DNA of 8,343 bases from JBKPCD01 sp046727175 (lineage in GTDB: Bacteria > Acidobacteriota > Vicinamibacteria > Vicinamibacterales > 2-12-FULL-66-21), in assembly GCA_046727175.1 (NCBI GenBank), contig JBKPCD010000173.1, positions 1 to 8,343 of the forward strand, in the 5' to 3' direction. Of this stretch, positions 1 through 6,059 are shown one piece after another. The position numbers and the translations under genes are program-made. Each line of letters opens with the position of its first letter. Position 1 is the first letter of the stretch. Under the pieces are notes generated by a model. That model was not told the DNA's origin and ran no database searches. It saw nothing but the letters and a program-made list of their open reading frames with translations.

Positions 1-1430
1 AGGCCGTACTTCCAGAACGGGGTGAATCGCCGGCGGGTGAAGTCGCTCGGAAGGTCAATCGTCTCGACCAGCCGATCGTCGATGTACACGTCGGCGACCA
101 TCACCAGATCTTTCGCAGTCTCAGTTCGCGCACTCCCCTGCACCGCGAACCCAATACCTTCGAAGCTGAACGTCGTCTCGTCCGAGAGCCGCCGGCGCAA
201 CGGGATCTCGGCGATCGGGAAGTGTCCCTCGAAATTCTGCTCGATACGGACCGCCTTGACCGTTTGCACAGGCAGCACGACGCTGTCCTCGACCACGTGT
301 CCGCCCTTCGCGCGTATGAGATCCAGCGCATGCTTGAACGACAGGTCGTAGACGCCGTTCAGCGACAGCCCGGCGTGTTGAAACGTCATCGGCTCCACGT
401 CGGATAGGCCCTGTTTCCAGAACGCCGGGATTCTCGAGTAGCCGATGATCGCGCCCAGGATCCCCGCTGCGGACGATGGATTGCAGTCGGAATCCTGCCC
501 GGCGCGGGTGGCGATGGCGATCGTGCGCGTCATGTCTCCCTGGCCATACAGAAGGCCGAGGACCACATACGCCGCGTTCAGCCGCGCGTCGATGTTGAAC
601 GCTGCGAAGACGCCGTCGACGCAGCCGACATCCTCCGCCCATTTCTTCTGAATCTCGAACCACGCGCGCTTCCAGTCGTCAGGGTACTGTTTGTGAAGAT
701 CGATGACCGCACTGATCGTCTGATGGAACCGGGTGCCGGCGGGAATGGCCTTGAGACCTTCGGTGACAACGAAGTTCACATCACTCGAGATGAACGCGAG
801 CGAGTACATCGTCGCGATGTACACACCGCCGTACCATCCGTCGCCGGAGTTCATGATGTGCCCGACACGATCCGCGATCTCGGATGCGGCGTTCGGCATT
901 CCTGGTGACATGAGCCCGATGAAGTCGGACTCGATCTGGAAGTCGATGTCGTCCGCGTCCGGATTGTTCCGCCAGTCGCCCGACGCGGGTGGCTTCAGGC
1001 CCTTCAGGACGTTGTACCGAGCCATCTGGTTCGCGTGCCAGAGCTGGTATCCGGCATGCGCAAACGCATCGGCAAACTTCTCCGCCGGAGCATCGATCCC
1101 GTGCTTCTCGATGACGTTGACGAACGTGAGATCGACGTAGATGTCGTCGTACAGTCCCGGTGATTTCTCGAAGGACTCCTTCAGCAGTCCATCGTACCAC
1201 GCGATTGGCGTGTAGTCGTCGATCATCGTGCCGCGGTAGCGGAACTCGGTCGGCCCTCCGAACGTGACGCCAATGGTCTGTCCGGCCCACCCGCCTTTGA
1301 TCTTGTCGCGGAGGACGTCCTTGGTGAGCCGCACGGTTCGATCTGGGCGTGCCGGTTCGGTTCGAACCGGCGAGGACGGTCCCGATGCGATCGCGGCAAG
1401 GACAACGAAGGAGCGAATCACTCCACGCAT
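1..1430 (-). CDS. ADP-ribosylglycohydrolase family protein, probably exported, C-terminus cut by the window edge
   Basis: The visible 476 residues read without interruption from ATG at 1430 to the left edge. Family members are metal-dependent hydrolases of N- or O-glycosidic bonds to ADP-ribose and related ribosyl compounds. The glycine-rich N-terminal motif (GGWAGQTIGVTFGGP, residues 46-60), an Asp pair (D95, D96, in YDDIYVDL), a block around 160-201 (DADDIDFQ to GDGWYGG) and the C-terminal metal motif GQDSDCNP (311-318, with D313 and D315) followed by a Gly/Ala helix all fit PF03747. The Thr residues usual beside these Asp residues are replaced (Y94, C316). The N-terminus (R2, R6, then hydrophobic SFVVLAAIASG) looks like a short Sec signal, possibly cleaved near residues 15-17. 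Residues from about 385 on form a beta-rich extra region of unknown function that runs off the window. The start is supported by a good ribosome binding site at 1437-1445. The gene lies 107 bp after the ABC permease in the same direction. The family call is firm; the substrate is not known. Confidence 0.85.
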   Translation of the reverse strand, partial: MRGVIRSFVVLAAIASGPSSPVRTEPARPDRTVRLTKDVLRDKIKGGWAGQTIGVTFGGPTEFRYRGTMIDDYTPIAWYDGLLKESFEKSPGLYDDIYVDLTFVNVIEKHGIDAPAEKFADAFAHAGYQLWHANQMARYNVLKGLKPPASGDWRNNPDADDIDFQIESDFIGLMSPGMPNAASEIADRVGHIMNSGDGWYGGVYIATMYSLAFISSDVNFVVTEGLKAIPAGTRFHQTISAVIDLHKQYPDDWKRAWFEIQKKWAEDVGCVDGVFAAFNIDARLNAAYVVLGLLYGQGDMTRTIAIATRAGQDSDCNPSSAAGILGAIIGYSRIPAFWKQGLSDVEPMTFQHAGLSLNGVYDLSFKHALDLIRAKGGHVVEDSVVLPVQTVKAVRIEQNFEGHFPIAEIPLRRRLSDETTFSFEGIGFAVQGSARTETAKDLVMVADVYIDDRLVETIDLPSDFTRRRFTPFWKYG

Positions 1431-1436
1431 GGTCAA

Positions 1437-1445
1437 TCCTCTCTC
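1437..1445 (-). promoter_or_regulatory. Ribosome binding site of the ADP-ribosylglycohydrolase gene
   Basis: On the minus strand this reads GAGAGAGGA, leaving six bases before the ATG at 1428-1430. It sits between the foot of the inverted repeat array (1452) and the start codon. It supports independent translation initiation for this gene, unlike the ATPase and permease genes before it, whose starts overlap the preceding gene. Confidence 0.65.
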
Positions 1446-1451
1446 TAAGAC

Positions 1452-1533
1452 CAGGGGTCAAACTGGGGTCAGACAAGGGTCAGACCCTAGTCTGACCCTA
1501 GTTTGACCCGTGTCTGACCCCTGTCTGACTCCC
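1452..1533. repeat. 11-bp-period inverted repeat array able to fold into a long hairpin
   Basis: On the + strand three units of GGGTCARAC begin at 1455, 1466 and 1477, and four units of the reverse complement, GTYTGACCC (the last ending CTC), begin at 1490, 1501, 1512 and 1523. Spacing is exactly 11 bp within each half. The halves pair as arms 1452-1485 and 1490-1523 around a 4-nt loop, with 29 of 34 positions Watson-Crick; the inner 10 bp (1476-1485 with 1490-1499) are perfect. Neither side is followed by a T-run, so it is not a standard intrinsic terminator. It fills most of the gap between the permease stop and the hydrolase start. It resembles REP-like dispersed palindromes, and I recall TCTGACCC-type repeats in Acidobacteria. 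Its role could be RNA stabilisation, attenuation or simply a mobile repeat. Confidence 0.9.
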
Positions 1534-1537
1534 GGTC

Positions 1538-2539
1538 TCAATCCCTCGGACGCCGGTTGCCGATCGCGCGGCGGTACGCATCCAGGATAACCGCCGCCAC
1601 GATGACTGCGCCGGTCACGATGCGCTTGGTCGGCTCTGTTGCGCCGATCTGGGCGAGGCCTGTCTGCAGCACCGCGATGATCAGAACCCCGAGAAAACTG
1701 CTGATCACCGATCCCCGGCCGCCCATCAGGCTCGTTCCACCGATGACGACTGCCGCGATGGCGGACAGCTCCAGCCCAATCCCGCTGTTGGGATCCGCCG
1801 ACTCGAGATAGGCGACCTGGAACACACCGCTCAGGCCGGCAAGCAGCCCGGACAGCGCGAACACGGAAACGACAACCGGCCTCGGATCGATCCCCGAGAG
1901 TCGCACCGCCTCGCGGTTCGTGCCAATGGCAACGATGTACCGTCCGAAGACCGTCCTCGAGAGCAGCATCTCGCCTGCAACGACGACCAGCGCAGCAAGG
2001 ATGAACGCGGGCGACAAGCCGATGACAGGCAGCGGTGTGCCCGTCGTGCCCATGGCTTCGCCCACGAATATCGATCGCGAATCAGTGACGAGGTACGCGC
2101 CGCCGCGCGCCACCTCCAGCATCCCCAGCGTCACGATGAACGAGGGAACAGACCAGCGCACCGTGATGAAGCCGTTGGCGAGACCAGCGAGAAGACCGAT
2201 CCCGAGACAGAGCGCAATCGCGAACGGCAGCGGCAGTTGCCAGTTGACTTGCGCGACAGCAAGCAGGCCCGAGCCGAGTGCCATCACCGACCCTACAGAA
2301 AGGTCGATGCCACCAGCGATCAGCACCAGTGTCATTCCAACGGCAATCGCCGTGAGCGATGGAATTTGATTTGCCAGCGTGATGAACGTGAGGCGGCTGA
2401 AGAAGTGATCGCTCAGCGCGCTGAACAGCGCGACGAGAAGCACCAACACGGCAATCAGCCCGAAGTACTCGGCGAATTGCGAAAGGCGACGCGGCTGGCG
2501 CGCCGCGACCAGCTGCCCGCCCTGCTGCGCTGTCAGCAT
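1538..2539 (-). CDS. Sugar ABC transporter permease, RbsC family
   Basis: This 333-residue protein is the membrane channel of a ribose-type importer (BPD_transp_2 family) in the inner membrane, and usually works as a homodimer. Hydrophobic segments at roughly 27-43, 62-76, 84-98, 105-123, 133-150, 175-193, 223-243, 256-270, 279-298 and 305-322 give about ten membrane spans. Family hallmarks are GGIDLSVGS (76-84), the cytoplasmic loop GRYIVAIGTNREAVRLSGI (199-217), which should contact the ATPase, and AAVVIGGTSLMGGRG (262-276). Its length matches RbsC. The ATG at 2537-2539 overlaps the end of the ATPase gene by 7 bp and has no clear ribosome binding site, so translation is probably coupled. 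It is the last gene of the tight cluster; the repeat array begins just past its TGA stop. Transported sugar: ribose or a relative, inferred from the adjoining ribokinase. I give no symbol because specificity is unproven. Confidence 0.93.
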   Translation of the reverse strand: MLTAQQGGQLVAARQPRRLSQFAEYFGLIAVLVLLVALFSALSDHFFSRLTFITLANQIPSLTAIAVGMTLVLIAGGIDLSVGSVMALGSGLLAVAQVNWQLPLPFAIALCLGIGLLAGLANGFITVRWSVPSFIVTLGMLEVARGGAYLVTDSRSIFVGEAMGTTGTPLPVIGLSPAFILAALVVVAGEMLLSRTVFGRYIVAIGTNREAVRLSGIDPRPVVVSVFALSGLLAGLSGVFQVAYLESADPNSGIGLELSAIAAVVIGGTSLMGGRGSVISSFLGVLIIAVLQTGLAQIGATEPTKRIVTGAVIVAAVILDAYRRAIGNRRPRD

Positions 2540-4101
2540 GGGTCGGCACGACTGAGGTGCGTTCGATCGTTGCCATATTCGCTGAATGCTGCTGCGACCA
2601 TGGCTTCTTCGTTCCAGTGTTTCCCGGTCTCCGGGCGTTCGAACGTCGCCACGAGAGCGCCGTCAGACATCACGGCGATCCGATCGCACAGCGCCATCAA
2701 CTCGGTGAGCTCGTTCGAGACGACGACGATCGCTTTGCCGCGATCGACGAGATCGTGCAGCACTCGATACACGGCGATCTTCGCCGCGACATCGATACCC
2801 CGCGTCGGTTCGTCGAACAGGAGGACGTCGCAATCGCGCAGGAGCCACCGCGCGATGACCACCTTCTGCTGATTGCCTCCGCTGAGCTCGCCTGCTGGCT
2901 GGTCGACCGACTGGCTCCGCACATCGAGACGGACACGGAGAGCCTCGGCCGCAGCGGCCTCTCGGCCCTCGTCAATCCACCACCTCCGCTTCACGAAGCC
3001 GAGCACCATGGCGAGCGTCATATTGACGCGGATCGCCTGCGTGAGCAGGAGCGCCTGATCCTTGCGATCCTCTGGAATCATGCCGATTCCTGCGCGCACC
3101 GCGTCCTTGGGACCACGAATCACGAGCGGCGGCCCGGACGCACGCGTTACCTGTCCTGCATCGATCCGATCGGCGCCAAAAATCGCGCGCAGCGTCTCCG
3201 TGCGGCCCGAGCCAACGAGTCCGGCAAGACCCAGGATCTCTCCTCCCCTGACCTCGAAGCTGACGTTGCGCACGCGGCGTCCTCGGGTCAAACCTGCGAC
3301 ACGCAATACGACTTCGCCCTTGACATGATCGCTCGGGTGGAGCGCATCAATGGCACGGCTACCGACCATCAGCTGGACGATCTCGTCCATCGACGCATTC
3401 GCGGCTGGCCGCGTTCCGATGACCCGGCCGTCGCGGAGCACGGTGATGCGATCGCTGACCCGGCGCACTTCTTCGATGCGATGGCTGATATAGAGGATTG
3501 CGGTCCCGGCGGTTCGAAGCCGGCGCAGGTGAGCGAAGGCCAGCTCGGTTTCCGCGTCCGTCAGCGCAGCAGTCGGCTCATCGAGAACAAGGACGCGACA
3601 TGGATGCGCGAGCGCTGCGGCAAGCGCCACCAGCTGCTGCTGACCGATCCCGAGGCTCCCCACAGGTGTGCGCGGATCGAGCTCGCGGAGGCCGACGGCG
3701 GTCAACGCTGCCGCCGCCTTGTCGAGCAGCGAATCAAACGAGATGAAACCGCACCGGTTCGGCAGGTCGGTCAGGAACAGGTTCTCGGCAACGCTCAGCG
3801 TGGGAACCAGGTTCAGCTCCTGCATCACGAGCTGCACACCGGCGCGCTGTGCATCTCGCCTGCTGCGAGGCTCGTAGCGTTCAGCGCCGAGGCTCATGAC
3901 TCCGCCATCAGCGGCCGTCAGCCCGCAGATGATTCGCGACAGCGTCGACTTCCCCGCCCCGTTCGCTCCCATCAGCGCGTGGATCTCCCCCGCGCACAAC
4001 TCGAAGTCGAGATCCGTAAGGACCGGCGCCGTGTAGCGCTTCTGCAGGCCGCGAATGCACAGCAACGGCAACTGTTCCACGACGTTTCCGAACGGCATCA
4101 T
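2533..4101 (-). CDS. Sugar ABC transporter ATP-binding protein, RbsA family, two ABC domains
   Basis: This 522-residue protein powers import on the cytoplasmic face. Domain 1 (about 12-250) has Walker A GANGAGKS (45-52), Q-loop Q94, signature SLGIGQQQ (149-156), Walker B VLVLDE (170-175) and H-loop H207. Domain 2 (about 262-505) has a variant Walker A, GLVGSGRT (294-301), with Arg in place of Lys; the EDRK motif (344-347); signature LSGGNQQK (406-413); Walker B VLLFDE (426-431); and Asn463 at the H-loop position. The degenerate second nucleotide site is normal for RbsA, MglA and XylG relatives, so the protein is expected to be functional with one main hydrolysis site. Length fits the family (about 500). 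The start at 4101 overlaps the stop of the binding-protein gene as ATGA; no ribosome binding site precedes it (CACTGCCGAATCCCG), which points to coupled translation. A second ATG follows at once, so the start could be one codon later. Confidence 0.95.
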   Translation of the reverse strand: MMPFGNVVEQLPLLCIRGLQKRYTAPVLTDLDFELCAGEIHALMGANGAGKSTLSRIICGLTAADGGVMSLGAERYEPRSRRDAQRAGVQLVMQELNLVPTLSVAENLFLTDLPNRCGFISFDSLLDKAAAALTAVGLRELDPRTPVGSLGIGQQQLVALAAALAHPCRVLVLDEPTAALTDAETELAFAHLRRLRTAGTAILYISHRIEEVRRVSDRITVLRDGRVIGTRPAANASMDEIVQLMVGSRAIDALHPSDHVKGEVVLRVAGLTRGRRVRNVSFEVRGGEILGLAGLVGSGRTETLRAIFGADRIDAGQVTRASGPPLVIRGPKDAVRAGIGMIPEDRKDQALLLTQAIRVNMTLAMVLGFVKRRWWIDEGREAAAAEALRVRLDVRSQSVDQPAGELSGGNQQKVVIARWLLRDCDVLLFDEPTRGIDVAAKIAVYRVLHDLVDRGKAIVVVSNELTELMALCDRIAVMSDGALVATFERPETGKHWNEEAMVAAAFSEYGNDRTHLSRADPC

Positions 4102-5075
4102 CGGGATTCGGCAGTGATGAGATCGACCGGCGTCTGCATATCGCGTGGCTGCGCCTCTCCGCGCAGGATCTTCAGCGCGTATTCGATGCCGTAGACCGCC
4201 AGACGGTCCGCGTGCTGATCGGCCGTCGCAAGCACCCGGCTCTCCTGGAGCAGCTGACGGATCGCGGCGATATTGTCGAAGCCCACGACGTGGACCCGCC
4301 CGGTCCTGCCCGCCTGCCGCACTGCGGCCGTGGCGCCAAGCGCCATGTTGTCGTTGCTCGCGAGTATCGCTTTGAGATCGGGGTGCTCGCGCAGTATTGC
4401 TGCGGTGACCGTATTCGCTTCGTTCTGCTCCCAGTGCGCGCTCTGCACGCCAACCACTTCGATCCCTGCCTCGCGCATCGCGTCCTCGAAACCAAGACGA
4501 CGCTGCTGTGCGTTGAACGCTGTCGGAATCCCTTCGAGGATCGCAACCTTGTCACCGCGTTGGAGACGCTTCGCGAGCGACGCCCCGACGGTGTGTGCGC
4601 CGGCGCGGTTATCGGGACCCACGAACGGGACGGTGATGCCAGCTTGCTTCAGCGTGTCCCCATCGAGCTTGTTGTCGATATTGACGACGACGATCCCCTG
4701 GCGCAGAGCCTTGCCGAGCACCGGCACGAGGGCACGCGAATCCGCAGGCGCGATGACGATTGCGTCGACGCCCACGGCGGTCATCTGTTCCACCAGCGCC
4801 ACCTGCTGGGCGAGGTCGGTCTCGTTCCGAATGCCATTGACGAGCAGCGTGTACGTCCCGGCGTTCGCGGCCTGATGCGCCTTCGCGCCGTCGGCCATGG
4901 TGACGAAGAACTCGTTCGCCAGCGACTTCATGATGAGCGCGATCCGTGCGGGCTTGCTGCCGATGCGATGTGAACCGCGCGCGGACTCACGCGGCGTTCC
5001 GCAGCTGGCTGCGACGAACGCCGCCACGATCACGGTCAACGCTGCCGTCTCGGCGCGTGGGAAGGAGTGCATCAT
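4098..5075 (-). CDS. Sugar-binding lipoprotein of the ABC importer, RbsB-like
   Basis: This 325-residue protein captures the sugar outside the inner membrane and delivers it to the permease. A signal sequence with a hydrophobic core (TAALTVIVAAFVAAS) ends in a lipobox, AAS-C25, so the mature protein should be lipid-anchored. From about residue 43 it is a Peripla_BP_4 domain: SLANEFFVTMADGAK (51-65), VDAIVIAPAD (103-112), VVNIDN (130-135), LASNDNMALGA (238-248) and HVVGFDN (262-268). Aligned by eye with E. coli RbsB from memory, ribose contacts F56, F57, D134, N241, D267 and Q287 are kept, W215 stands for F164, but the positions of N64, R90 and R141 are A109, N135 and Q190. Ribose, another pentose or hexose, or a nucleoside-like ligand is therefore possible. 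The start at 5075 overlaps the ribokinase stop as ATGA; GGAAG lies just upstream as a modest ribosome binding site. Confidence 0.92.
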   Translation of the reverse strand: MMHSFPRAETAALTVIVAAFVAASCGTPRESARGSHRIGSKPARIALIMKSLANEFFVTMADGAKAHQAANAGTYTLLVNGIRNETDLAQQVALVEQMTAVGVDAIVIAPADSRALVPVLGKALRQGIVVVNIDNKLDGDTLKQAGITVPFVGPDNRAGAHTVGASLAKRLQRGDKVAILEGIPTAFNAQQRRLGFEDAMREAGIEVVGVQSAHWEQNEANTVTAAILREHPDLKAILASNDNMALGATAAVRQAGRTGRVHVVGFDNIAAIRQLLQESRVLATADQHADRLAVYGIEYALKILRGEAQPRDMQTPVDLITAESR

Positions 5076-6013
5076 CGTGGCTTCCGCCTTCGCGCGTCGC
5101 GTTCGCGAAGAAACGACTCGATTTCCGCGCGGTGCGGCGCTGCCGCTTGTGCGCCAGGCCTGGTAACGGAGATCGCAGCCGCGCCGCTGGCGAACCGGAC
5201 CGCGTCAGGCAAGGACCGCTGTTCCACGAACGCCACCGCGAGCGCGCCGTTGAAGACATCACCGGCCGCAGTCGTGTCGACGGTGTCCACTGTGAAGGCA
5301 GGGACCACTTCCGAAACGCCGCCGGTCGACACGAAGACGCCGCGGGCGCCCCGTGTGATGAGCACGTCGCGGACCCCTCGTTCGTGGAGCACCGCAGCAG
5401 CGCGCTGCAACCCGCTCTCGTCGTTCAACCCGAACCCAGTGAGCTGTTCAACCTCCACTTCGTTCGGCGTGACCGTTGACACGAGCTCGAAGACGGAATC
5501 GGGCACCGGCTGCGCAGGAGCCGGATTCAAAATGACCCGTGCCCCTTGCTCCATAGCCATTCTCGCCGTCGCCTGGACCGTGTCGATCGGGATCTCGAGC
5601 TGCAACAGAATCAAGTCGCCTCGGCCGAAAAGGCGCGCGGGCGGCTCGACGTCTTCCGGACGGAGCTCCTGGTTCGCGCCTGGCGCAACTGCGATGCTGT
5701 TCTCTCCCGATTCATCCACGCAGATCAGCGCCACGCCAGACGGCACGCCTGGCACTCGACGGACGAAGTCGACATTGATGCCTTCACGCACGAAGTTCGC
5801 CAGCGCGCGTTCGCCGAAATCGTCGGTGCCGAGCGCGGTGACGAAGAAAACGGCGCCTCCGGCGCGCGCCGCCGCGACAGCCTGGTTTGCGCCCTTCCCG
5901 CCTGCCGTGATGTAAAAGTGCCGGCCGAGGACCGTTTCACCGGGCGCAGGGATGCGCGGAACCCGGACCGTCATATCGGTGTTCGTGCTGCCGACGACAA
6001 CGACTTTGCCCAC
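5072..6013 (-). CDS. rbsK: Ribokinase (PfkB family)
   Basis: Ribokinase phosphorylates D-ribose with ATP to ribose 5-phosphate in the cytoplasm, feeding the pentose phosphate pathway and nucleotide synthesis. The 313 residues match the usual length (about 309 in E. coli). Visible hallmarks are the sugar-binding NTD (11-13), PfkB signature 1 with GGKGANQA (38-45), E140 in LLQLEIP (equivalent to the ribose-contacting E143 of E. coli), TPNEVE (182-187) and signature 2, DTTAAGDVFNGALA (246-259), with catalytic base D252 and the anion hole just before it. These favour ribokinase over other PfkB sugar kinases. The start codon is GTG at 6011-6013, chosen because GAGG at 6021-6024 lies seven bases upstream and the protein then begins exactly at the family's first beta strand (GKVVVVGS). 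It is the first gene of the coupled cluster, unlike E. coli rbsDACBK where the kinase is last. The C-terminal tail is strongly basic. Confidence 0.95.
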   Translation of the reverse strand: MGKVVVVGSTNTDMTVRVPRIPAPGETVLGRHFYITAGGKGANQAVAAARAGGAVFFVTALGTDDFGERALANFVREGINVDFVRRVPGVPSGVALICVDESGENSIAVAPGANQELRPEDVEPPARLFGRGDLILLQLEIPIDTVQATARMAMEQGARVILNPAPAQPVPDSVFELVSTVTPNEVEVEQLTGFGLNDESGLQRAAAVLHERGVRDVLITRGARGVFVSTGGVSEVVPAFTVDTVDTTAAGDVFNGALAVAFVEQRSLPDAVRFASGAAAISVTRPGAQAAAPHRAEIESFLRERDARRRKPR

Positions 6014-6020
6014 GTGGACG

Positions 6021-6024
6021 CCTC
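6021..6024 (-). promoter_or_regulatory. Ribosome binding site supporting the GTG start of ribokinase
   Basis: GAGG on the minus strand, seven bases before the GTG at 6011-6013. The ATG on the minus strand at 6025-6027 is out of frame with the kinase, so the GTG is the best start. The 46-bp space from 6014 to 6059 shows no convincing promoter and only a weak 4-bp stem (CCCG/CGGG), so the cluster may be transcribed from within or upstream of the kinase-propeller gene. Confidence 0.6.
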
Positions 6025-6059
6025 ATTCCCGAACGCGCGGGCGCTCAGAACAGTCGGAG

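Larger units (their letters stand above)
1538..6013 (-). other. Translationally coupled ribose-type uptake operon (kinase, binding protein, ATPase, permease)
   Basis: Four genes in one direction overlap by 4 bp (ATGA at 5072-5075), 4 bp (ATGA at 4098-4101) and 7 bp (2533-2539). Together they encode a full ABC importer plus the kinase that traps its sugar. The ATPase and permease starts lack clear ribosome binding sites, which fits ribosome re-initiation at the overlaps. No rbsD mutarotase and no LacI-type regulator are present between or beside them in this window. Confidence 0.9.

Noticed and set aside
1452..1523. Reading the inverted repeat as a Rho-independent terminator of the uptake operon
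   Set aside because: The stem is strong, but no run of T follows it on either strand (the minus strand continues GGTCTTAGAGAGAGG), and the 11-bp repeated units fit a repetitive element better.
2533..4101. Second ABC domain of the ATPase as a defective, decaying domain because its Walker A Lys is Arg and its H-loop residue is Asn
   Set aside because: These changes are the normal state of the second domain in the RbsA/MglA/XylG family, and the reading frame and other motifs are intact.
2557..4194. A 545-codon open frame on the + strand opposite the ATPase gene
   Set aside because: It lies antisense to a protein with every ABC motif intact. Its translation is low-complexity, rich in Arg, His, Asp and Glu with no recognisable domain, as expected for a shadow frame in GC-rich DNA.
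4212..4973. A 253-codon + strand frame opposite the binding-protein gene
   Set aside because: The minus strand encodes a full RbsB-like protein with lipobox; the + frame translation has no family features.
6014..6059. Weak stem CCCG/CGGG between the receptor kinase and ribokinase as a terminator
   Set aside because: Only four pairs, and no T-run follows; likely chance in GC-rich sequence.
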